64,000 bases of DNA from Reclinomonas americana ATCC 50394. Taxonomy: Eukaryota; Jakobida; Jakobea; Jakobida. Every line of letters starts with the position of its first letter. Positions within the stretch are counted from its first letter, which is position 1. The stretch lies in assembly GCA_048213135.1 (NCBI GenBank), contig PS015014.1, positions 122,973 to 186,972 of the forward strand, given 5' to 3'. A program made the translations under genes and the position numbers. A model generated the notes under the pieces. It saw only the letters and a list, made by a program, of their open reading frames with translations. It had not been told where the DNA came from and ran no database searches. This document shows positions 34,645 to 43,024 of this stretch, one piece after another.

Positions 34645-36443
34645 ATGGGCAACACACTTCCACTCGCCGCCGACAAGGGCGCACAGGATCAGCACGGTGA
34701 AGTCACATTCTCTCGACTCGACGATCGCATTGCAGTTGTTCCTGAGGTGTGTTTCGGGGTGTTGCTCGCTCTCTCCCTCGCTCCCTCCCTCTCTTTTCTC
34801 ACCATCGCACGCATGTCTGTGGCGCAGTTCGACGAGGGTCTCTTGGAGGTGGATGTGGAGGGCAGCAATGGTGTTCCGCTGCAAGAGCTGAACCGCCAGC
34901 GCCACGGCCATCGGCAACGATCGCAGCTGTCGGCACTGCCGACACCATCGGCGCGGCCGCTTCTGCTCCACAGTGAATCGGTGGATTCACCGGCGGGGGG
35001 AGAGGCAGCAGCCGAGGTGGGGTACGCCGGGGAGGGCGAAGACGGGCCAGAGACCGAGTCGTTGCGAGAGCAACATCTGCAGCTGGCGGGCGCCGAACCC
35101 GCGGCCATGAGTCCGGGATTCCTGCGTGTCGCTGGTCGTCTGCCTCCGAGCTCCATGCCAGCGCCGGCGCCCAAGCGAACGCGACCAGTGATGACCGAGT
35201 TGATCGATGTCATGGACACGAGTCACGATGAGGAGATTGCTCGCCGCCTGCAGATGCAAATGGAGGCCGAGGGCGACAGTGCGGTCGATGGTGCGCGTGA
35301 CTTTTGTCGGTTCCACATTTTGTTGTTGTCGTCGTGAGCCTCACATGCATCGTTTGCACATGTACAGCTGCACTGGCGGAAGCCACACGACGCCACGAGC
35401 AAGAGCTTGCCGACGAAGAGATGGCACGCCAACTGTTTGCCATGGAACAGCAGCGAGTTGCGTTTACTCTCCCTCCCTCTCTCTTCCCCTCTTTGTGGCT
35501 GATCTTGTTTTTTTTTTTTTTTTGCTTCTGCAGCTGGCTCGTCGTCACGTACCACCCTCCGGTATCGTCCCTCCCTCGCCCTCGATGGCCAGCGGTCCCG
35601 TGCGCTCCGTGCTGCGTCGAAGCACTGCGCAGAGTGCGGCGGGTCGCGAGCGACGTGTCGCAGTGGCATTCGACGTCAGTGTCGACAGCCCGTCGTCCAC
35701 CACCTTCTCGTCGCCCGCCAGCGCCGCCGCCGACGCCGAAGCCTTCGGCAACGAACTGGATCTCACGCCGCTGTCGCCCTCCACTCCCAACTACGGTCCT
35801 TCTCGTCGGCGGATGCAGCAGCAGTTGTCGCGCACGCAGTACCACCAATCAACCGGCTCTGTGATGGAGCAGATGTATGGCGGTGCGCCAGTGGCGAGCC
35901 CCAGCCAGTACGCCGCACAGCCGGAGGAGCTGCGAGTCAGCATCGCTGCATTGGACATTTTCCCCACATTCGAGTACGAGTCGCCGGCGAACGGGCCGCG
36001 CGACGAGTGCATGTGCTCCATTTGCCAGTGCGATTTTGAGGCGGGCGAAAAGCTGCGCGTGTTGCCCTGCCTGCATCGCTTCCACGTCGGATGTGTGGAC
36101 GATTGGATGCGTCGCGGTCATTTCACGTGCCCCATGTGCAAGTACGAGTTGTTGCAGCATGTGCCCAAGTTGCGTCTCCCCCTTCCCCTCCCTCTCTCCT
36201 CCCTCTCACACACTGCAGCTCGCTCACACGTCGCCCCCCAACAGGAGCATGCAACAACGTGCGGGATCTGGCCCTGTTCCCGCTCAGCAGCAGTCGTCCC
36301 ATGGCCATCGCAGCCACCGCAGTGGCAGCTCGCGATCGGGATCGAGCCGACGCCACTCGCATCGCCATGAACGGGAGCACAGACACGGAAGTGATAGAGC
36401 TACTGCCGCTGCCGTTGACATGCATCGCTTGCGGCAGCCATAG
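34645..36443 (+). CDS. RING-H2 finger protein, candidate E3 ubiquitin ligase
   Basis: The start is MGNTLPLAADKGAQDQHGEV (34645), another MG start. Exons continue VEGSNGVPLQELNRQRHGHR, a low-complexity region, then MDTSHDEEIARRLQMQMEAE and EQELADEEMARQLFAMEQQ, two repeats of an E-x-A-x-x-L acidic helix. A serine-rich region follows, then CSICQCDFEAGEKLRVLPC, LHRFHVGCVDDWMRRG and HFTCPMCKYELL: a complete C-x2-C…C-x-H-x2-H-x2-C…C-x2-C RING-H2. The C-terminal tail is Gln/Ser/His/Arg-rich and ends HRLRQP at TAG 36441-36443. The acidic helices may bind ubiquitin or form a coiled coil. Membrane targeting by myristoylation is possible but unproven. Confidence 0.78.
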
Positions 36444-36574
36444 AAAAAGAAGAAAATAATACATGACAGTGGTGGATTTTGCCGGATATCTCTGAAATGC
36501 ACCACACACAAAAACCCGGACAACACGACCACAGTCGTGGTTGGATTCGAACCAAAAGCACAACACAGTCCGCC

Positions 36575-37721
36575 ATGGAGCCAACACAACCTGCTCTCAG
36601 CAATTTGTGCGACCACGTGCACGTCAGCAGCAAAGAGATATGGCAGGGAATCGCCCATATCGGACGCTGTGTTGTCAATGCCACCACCAACACCACGCGT
36701 ACGAGTTTCGAATTCGTGCGCGTCAGTCACACCGTACGACCTCCTGTCGTCGAGACCACAGCCGCCGCCGCGACAGCAACCGCAGTGGCGACGCAGTCGG
36801 CACCGGCAGCCGTGGAATTGTGTTCAACCGCAACAACAGCAGCCGAGGAGTCGTTGTTCTCCGCCGGATCGCCGCTTGTCGCACTGGGCGTGCTCACCGC
36901 GCTGTTGGCGCTCCTGGTCCTCATCATGTTCTATCAAAAGTGGCGCGAGGAACGCAGCCGTCGAGTCTTCGGTGCAGGAGACGTGATGAGTCGTCCTCCC
37001 GAGCCCGAGTACAACCACCACCACTATCAACCTCCTCCGCAGCAGTATCGCGATCGTGCTGCAGCTGCGCACATGCATGCTCCGGATCCAGTAATTGCCC
37101 CACAGATGAAGAAGGTGCTCATGGTCCTTCCCGGCTCACTTCAGGTTCGTGTGTGCGTGTACCTGGCCGGAGGTGCGGTGATCGTGACTGATTTTGGTTT
37201 TCGATTTGCAGAGTCCGAGCTGGGCCTCGATCATCCACACGGGTCGCACCATGGACTTTGACGTGCGTTTGGTGGGTGGTGGAGGCCGGCATTACGAGTA
37301 CAACTCCAGAGACTTGCTGGTCGCCGACGCAGCGATCTGCATGCTTCGCATTGACCATCGAATGCATGAGAACAACATGCAGTCCATGATTGACGCGGCC
37401 CTTCTTGACTCGGGTGAGTCACGACAACTCTTCGCTCGATCGCTCGCAAGCACACAATTCTCACTGCGTCATTTTGCAGCCGCAGTGCCGCTGCACAAGC
37501 AGTACATGGTCATGTGCACGCCACAGACGGCGCCAATGTTGGACGACTACGGGTTGCGAACCATGCTCGGCGACCTGCTTGCCAAGAGGGGAGGATTGAG
37601 GAAGAACGTGCTCCGGCTGGTGTTCAACGACTGCATGCTGATGCAAGGCGAGAAGCTCGTTCCCGATGCACAAGTGCGAGACATGTTCAGCTTTATCAGA
37701 GACGCAGAGCATCTTCAATGA
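36575..37721 (+). CDS. Single-pass membrane protein, unrecognised
   Basis: The start is MEPTQPALSNLCDHVHVSSK (36575). The N-terminal part of about 100 residues has N-glycosylation sites (NAT, NTT) and an alanine/threonine-rich stalk. One clear transmembrane helix follows (SPLVALGVLTALLALLVLIM), then FYQKWREERSRR as the positive-inside flank. A cytoplasmic region is rich in H, Y, P and Q (RPPEPEYNHHHYQPPPQQYR), then a globular domain spread over two further exons: SIIHTGRTMDFDVRLVGGGG, LLVADAAICMLRIDHRMHEN, LHKQYMVMCTPQTAPMLDDY, TMLGDLLAKRGGLRK and LVFNDCMLMQGEKLVPDA. It resembles a type I/III membrane protein, but I do not recognise a family. Its last 26 bases overlap the convergent gene at 37696-38657. 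Confidence 0.6.
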
Positions 37722-38657
37722 AAAAAGCAATCTGTCGCCAACAATCATCCGACACAGACAACTTGCCGCCGCCGCGAGTTGAGCCGACCACAACATGGCA
37801 CACGCCGCGCACGTGCAAAGCATGCAAGTCGCGCTCTATCGCCTCCTGCAGGCCCAGTCTGTCCACGTCGCCAGCAGTGTCTGGAATGCAGCAGACCACA
37901 CGGGTTGTTTGCGGCTGGATTCCTGCATGCCACACGCACGATGATGAATGCATTAGTTGTCTTCACCTAACAAAAAGAGTGTGGCATGCACAAGCTGCAA
38001 ACCATGATGCCGGCGCAGGCGATCGATTACTGGTAACAGTTCCGCAGCTGGGCGGGAGCCTCGACCATCGGCCAACCAAAAGAGCACAAGGTGATCATCT
38101 GCTTCTTCAGTGGTCTGCTCGGTTACCCGAGGTCGCTCCTTCTCGCCCTCCTCGACATGGTCAGTTACGCACGTCTCGAGGGATTCCCGAGCACGCTCCT
38201 TCTTGTCCTCCTCGACGTGGTCAGTCACGCTCGTCTCCAAGGCCTCCCGAGGCCGCTTCCACTCGTCCTCCTCAGCATGGTCAGTCACGCACGTCTGCAC
38301 GGCCTCCCGTGCCCGCTCCTCCTTGGAATTGTCGAGCCAGCGAACTCGAGAGGTCGGCACCTTTCTGCGTTGCAAGAAGTGCTCCCATCGTCTTTCTGCC
38401 TTTTTTGCACGAAAGCAAGGTGCCTGTGCGAATGCACATCAGCGTCACGGACAGGTTGGAGAGAGAGAGAGAGAGAGAGTGGAAGTGGTGAGACGCACCA
38501 GCCGATCGTGTTGCACAAGCACGTTGATCACAGTACGAGTGCGCTCAACGACGTCGACCACTGGCAACTCTACATCCCGATCTGGCTCATGACTGTGATC
38601 GGGGGCCACGCTATGTGAGATGCTCAACTTGCCAAACTGCTCGGTGAGATTGCGCAT
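37696..38657 (-). CDS. Unrecognised protein with three 20-residue acidic repeats
   Basis: The start is MRNLTEQFGKLSISHSVAPD (38657). Three exons join: …VVDVVERTRTVINVLVQHDRL, then APCFRAKKAERRWEHFLQ and a repeat region of three 20-residue units with core ARE..QTCVTDH.EED. Then comes LVLFWLADGRGSRPAAELLP, VIDRLRRHHGLQLVHATLFL, intron, GIQPQTTRVVCCIPDTAGDV, DRLGLQEAIERDLHALHVRG, KLSVSDDCWRQIAFFIEDAL and TGA 37696-37698. The C-terminal alpha/beta pattern (VVCCIPDT…, VCHVVVGS) suggests a Rossmann-like fold, possibly related to the neighbouring GTPases, but no P-loop is visible. The repeat is visible in DNA as 60-base units. The 5' end faces the GTPase 1 promoter 327 bases away. Confidence 0.5.
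38129..38330 (-). repeat. Coding 60-base tandem repeat, three units plus a partial
   Basis: Units start at 38129, 38189 and 38249, each 60 bases, with a partial fourth to about 38330. Each plus-strand unit has the shared core CTCCTCGACRTGGTCAG followed by T.ACGC.CGTCT. On the minus strand they encode 20-residue acidic units around [EK]ERARE..[EQ]T[CS]VTDH.EE. The reading frame is kept in all units, and differences are mostly conservative, so selection on the protein is likely. Confidence 0.85.
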
Positions 38658-38948
38658 GTCGACAGTGGAGGGTTGCTTGCGCTCGCGCCCAGCCTGGCAG
38701 TACGTGTCGTAAGTGAGATTGCACCGAATTCATCACATCATCAACTTCACCAACCTCGTCGTGCTTCGCTGTACGGTTCCCCATCGTGTGTGGTATGCTG
38801 CGCACTTGCTGCGTCAACTCGGTGCGAATGGTGCGTTTCGGATCACCGCGTGGTGTGATCCGCCGGATTTGAAATACACCATGTCCGAAATCAGTTGACA
38901 ATATCTGCCTGGTCGATTTCCGTTCAGTCACGCACATTTCTCCTTCCT

Positions 38949-38960
38949 TCTCGGAGCGCA
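38949..38960 (+). promoter_or_regulatory. Shared upstream motif TCTCGGAGCGCA, GTPase 1
   Basis: The 12-base TCTCGGAGCGCA occurs 25 bases before the start codon of the first IFI44-like gene and again at 41147-41158, 20 bases before the second. The flanks are also alike over about 80 bases. The motif may be a common 5' UTR or promoter element, or simply remain from the duplication; no function is shown. Confidence 0.35.
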
Positions 38961-38984
38961 GACAAACAATCTCACCAGTAAGCC

Positions 38985-40760
38985 ATGGGAATCACTCAGT
39001 CGGTACGCCTCGTTTGCATATAACACCCACAGGTCGGCAAACTCACTCACATGCGAACAGCGGTCGCCATCACCGCCCCCACGTCGGCAAGCACCACCAC
39101 CACCGCCTCGTCAAGCGGCGCCACCACCACCACCGCCGCCGCCACCTCCGCCTCCACCACCACCAGTTGTCCGCGCGCCCAGCCCCGTGGAACCAATGGA
39201 GGCACCCGACGCCCCAGAAGTGGCATGTGTCAGAACCACCCGCTCGCTCAAGTTCATCATCACTCTTCACGAGGACGACGACGAGGAGCAAATCATCGAG
39301 CACGTCATGGGTTTCCAGGTCACAGATCCGGCTCGACCCCACAGCGCGACCGTGGACATTCCGGTGATGCGCGATCGACGCACTGGCAAAATCCGCGGCG
39401 AGTACACCGTTGGCGACCTGGCCCCCGGCCAAGGCGTCACGCGCATCTTCCGCATCTTGGTCAATCACCAAGAGATCGAGGAAGATAGCGCATGGACACC
39501 ACGCCGCACGTACTACACGCTGCGACAGCTGCCCGACAGTATCGATGAAGCGCGGCAACAGATCCTTGGTTTCCTGGAGAGCGTGGAGCCAGCCAATCCG
39601 CAACCAGAGACGCCCCTGCGCCATAGTTGTCCGGTGTCGCGCTTCCGCCTGCAAGTGTTTGGTGAGTCGTGACTTCCACAGCATGCCATTCCTCTCTTTT
39701 TATCGTTTCTCACCTCGTGTATGCACTCCACTCCTCACAGGCGAGGCTCAGAGCGGCAAGAGTTCGTTTTTCAACACAGTCAAATCGATTCTGGAGAAGC
39801 GCTACTGCGCGTCAGCCGTTGTCGGCGCACATGTAGGAACCTCGGGCGTCGGAGTCACTCATCATTGGTTCTCCACACACATTGGCAAGGGAATTGCGCT
39901 GCTGGAGAGTTGGTGCGTCGAATAGTTCAGTTGCTCACTCCCTCCCAACGAAGTCTTTCTCTCACTCGGTACGACATGACACAGGGGGTTCTGCCTCACC
40001 GACGACGGTCAACCGCGCGGTGCGGCAGCAGCTGAAGCCACGCAAGCACTGAGCGACACGGACAGTACTGTGGCGGCCTCGTATGCACTCCACCTCGAGC
40101 CAATGCTGATTGGAGCTCTTCCGGAGGATTTCGACTGTGTCAGAGACCACATTCCCGAGCTCGAGGAGCCCACCCTCGAACGCTGCGCGCACTGCGTCAT
40201 CCTCCTCGTCCGTGCCTCGGCCCTCACCGACTTGGACCGCCTGCGTCGGTACAGAGTCTTCTACAGCAAGCTCCTGGATCGCGGCCTGCAGCCACTGGTG
40301 GTCGTCACCATGTGCGACATGATCGACTCCAACATTAGCTGCGGCTCAGTTGCCGCCATCGACGAGAGCAATCCCGTCGAGGAGGCACTGAGCAAGTTCG
40401 CCGAAGACTTCGCCGTCGACCGCAGCCACATCTTCCCCATCGTCAATTATCGCGGTCCGTACGCACAACCCGATGCAGGTGATCAACGTAACCAATGCGT
40501 CGCCACCTCCGTCATGCATCTCACCCCTTGTCACAGCACTCGAGTACTTGGTGCTCAGCGTACTGAGGGAGGCCGTGTACCGCGCCCACGATTTCATCGG
40601 TGAGTTGTGCATCATTCTCTTCATGCACACGCGCGCGCAACAATGCACTCAAACACACTGTGTAGCTGGCGGCAACATGAGGCGATACAATGGTCACCGT
40701 TTTCCCCCCGCGCGAGTTCCCAGACCCAGCAGGACGGCGGCTGATAGCGTCAACGCCTAA
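38985..40760 (+). CDS. IFI44-like P-loop GTPase 1 with MG start and poly-proline linker
   Basis: Exon 1 (38985-39002) encodes MGITQS, which fits the MGxxxS N-myristoylation pattern. Exon 2 is a proline-rich linker, then PSPVEPMEAPDAPEVACVRT, RSLKFIITLHEDDDEEQIIE and NHQEIEEDSAWTPRRTYYTL. Exon 3 has the P-loop GEAQSGKSSFFNTVKSILEK, then AVVGAHVGTSGVGVTHHWFS. Exon 4 (39985-40478) has a DDGQ switch-like motif, PELEEPTLERCAHCVILLVR, and VVVTMCDMID as the base-recognition site. Exons 5 and 6 add LEYLVLSVLREAVYRAHDFI and a basic tail ending at TAA 40758-40760. The P-loop, the FNTVKSI helix and the GTS.T.H block are typical of IFI44/IFI44L-like GTPases; TMCD replaces NKxD. The substrate and role are unknown. 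A tandem paralogue follows. Confidence 0.75.
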
Positions 40761-41177
40761 ATGAGCGCATAGTAAGAGACGCACGCGCGAAATGAAAGCA
40801 CAAGTTAATGAATGAAATCGCCATGGAACGAACCACTCGAGCACAGAGAGATGGACCTCAGAGTATTAATCACATGCAACCTAAACGCCGTGGAGCAGTG
40901 TCGCGTGAGAACATGATGTACTCATAAAGCAATCCATGTAATATACCTTATCGATATCCAGTGTCATTGCTGTGTTTCCCGTGTTCCTCTTAACGCCAAC
41001 TGGTGCGAATTGTGCACGATGTGATCCGCGTCAGATTGGTACAATCTGCCGGATATCAAACGAACCAACCCGTATGGAATGATTTCGACCAGTGACAGCA
41101 AGCTGCCCTGTCGCATTTCCATTAGTTGCACACTTTTCTTCTTCCGTCTCGGAGCGCAAACAGTCTCACCAAAGGTT
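40761..41177. other. Intergenic region between the two IFI44-like GTPases
   Basis: About 417 bases with no coding signal. Its second half resembles the region upstream of GTPase 1 (38860-38984): both contain a GTG.GATCCGC…GGAT…AAA block, the TCTCGGAGCGCA motif and a CTCACCA run just before the start codon. It is best read as the duplicated promoter and 5' UTR of GTPase 2. Confidence 0.6.
41147..41158 (+). promoter_or_regulatory. Shared upstream motif TCTCGGAGCGCA, GTPase 2
   Basis: Second copy of the motif described at 38949, 20 bases before the start codon of the second IFI44-like gene. Conservation at a near-constant distance from both starts is the only evidence for a regulatory role. Confidence 0.35.
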
Positions 41178-42922
41178 ATGGGTAGCAGACACTCGGTACG
41201 CCTGTTTGCACGTGGCACTCACAGCTCTGCTCACTCAGCAATTGACTCGTGAACAGCGACCGCCACCACCGCCACCGCGTCGACCGACACCGCGACAAGC
41301 ACCACCGCGGCCACCACCACCACCACCACCACCACCAGCGCAACCTCGTCAAGTAGCGCAACCGCGACCTCGTCCAGCAGCGCCAACGCAACCTCGTCAA
41401 GCGCCACCACCACCACCGCCACCGCCGCCACCGCCTCCTCCTCCTCCTCCGCCACCTCCGCCTCCACCTCCACCACCACCAGTTGTCCGCGCACCCAGCC
41501 CCGTGGAACCAATGGAGGCACCCGACATCCCAGAAGTGGAGTGCCTCAGGACCACTCGCTCGCTCAAGTTCATCATCACTCTCCCCGAGGCTGCCGACGA
41601 GGAGCAAATCATCGAGCACGTCGTGGGGTTCGAAGTCACAGATCCGGCCCGACCCCACAGCGCGACCGTGGACATTCCAGTGATGCGCGATCGACGCACT
41701 GGCAAAATCCGCGGCGAGTACACCGTTGGCGATCTGGCCCCCGGCCAAGGCGTCACGCGCATCTTCCGCATCTTGGTCAATCATCAGGAGATCAAGGAGG
41801 ACAGCGCGTGGACGCCACGCCGCACGTACTACACGTTGCGACAGCTGCCCGACAGTATCGACGACGCACGCCAACAGATGCTTGTCTTCCTGGAGAACCT
41901 GGAGCCAGCCAATCCCCCATCGGAGACGCCTCTGCGTCCCTGCCCGGTGTCGCGCTTCCGCCTGCAAGTGTTTGGTAAGTTGCAACTCCCACAGCATGCC
42001 CCTCCTCTCTCCTCTGCTTCTCACCCATGTATGCGCTCATAGGCGAGGCTCAGAGCGGCAAAAGTTCGTTTTTCAACACAGTCACATCGATTCTGGAGAA
42101 GCGCTACTGCGCGATGGCCGTGGTCGGTGCACATGTAGGAACCTCGGGTGTCGGTGTCACTCATCACTGGTTCTCCACACCCATTGGCAAGGGCATTGCG
42201 CTGCTGGAGAGTTGGTGCGCACAAAAAATCCAGTCGCTCACTCCCTCCCAACGATCTCACTCAGTCTGTGATGACACAGGGGATTCTGCCTCAGCGACGA
42301 CGGTCAGCCGGCAGCAGCAGAAGCCATGCAAGGGGTGGATGATACGGACAGTACTGTGGCGGCCTCGTACGCACGCCACCTCGAGCCGATGGTGACTGGC
42401 GATCTCCCTGAGAACTTCAACTGCGTCACCGACCACATTCCCGAGCTGGAGGAGCCCACCGCCGACCGCTGCGCGCACAGTGCCATTCTCCTCATCCGCG
42501 CCTCGGCCCTCACCGACTTGGACCGCCTGCGTCGGTACAGAGTCTTCTACGGCAAGCTCCTGGATCGCGGCCTGCAGCCACTGGTGGTCGTCACCATGTG
42601 CGACATGATCGACTCCAACATTAGCTGCGGCTCAGTCGCCGCCATCGCCGAGAGCAATCCCGTCGAGGAGGCACTGAGCAAGTTCGCTGAAGACTTCGCC
42701 GTCGACCGCAGCCACATCTTTCCCATCGTCAACTATCGCGGTCCGTACGCACAACCCGATGCAGGTGATCAACGTAACCAATGCGTCGCCACCTCCGTCA
42801 TGCATCTCACCCCTTGTCACAGCACTCGAGTACCTGGTGCTCAGCGTACTGAGGGAGGCCGTGTACCGCGCCCACGATTTCATCGGTGAGTTGTGCATCA
42901 TTCTCTTCATGCACACGCGCGC
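41178..42922 (+). CDS. IFI44-like P-loop GTPase 2 (3' end lost in a gap)
   Basis: Exon 1 encodes MGSRHS (41178-41195), again MGxxxS. Exon 2 has a much longer proline/arginine/glutamine linker (QRPPPPPPRRPTPRQAPP…, about 90 residues) than copy 1. The same body follows: RSLKFIITLPEAADEEQIIE, P-loop GEAQSGKSSFFNTVTSILEK, THHWFSTPIGKGIALLESW, DDGQ, VVVTMCDMID and LEYLVLSVLREAVYRAHDFI. From about 42480 to the gap the DNA is nearly identical to copy 1, introns included, while the linker and exon 4 start differ more, which suggests recent duplication or gene conversion. The final exon should lie in the 102-N gap at 42923-43024. The linker is the main protein difference. Confidence 0.75.
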
Positions 42923-43024
42923 NNNNNNNNNNNNNNNNNNNNNNNNNNNNNNNNNNNNNNNNNNNNNNNNNNNNNNNNNNNNNNNNNNNNNNNNNNNNNN
43001 NNNNNNNNNNNNNNNNNNNNNNNN
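42923..43024. other. Assembly gap (102 N), probably undersized
   Basis: The gap must contain the last exon of GTPase 2 (about 95 coding bases plus part of an intron in copy 1) and also the start of the leucine-rich-repeat gene. These cannot both fit in 102 bases together with a spacer. It sits exactly where the near-identical copy would confuse assembly. Confidence 0.85.
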
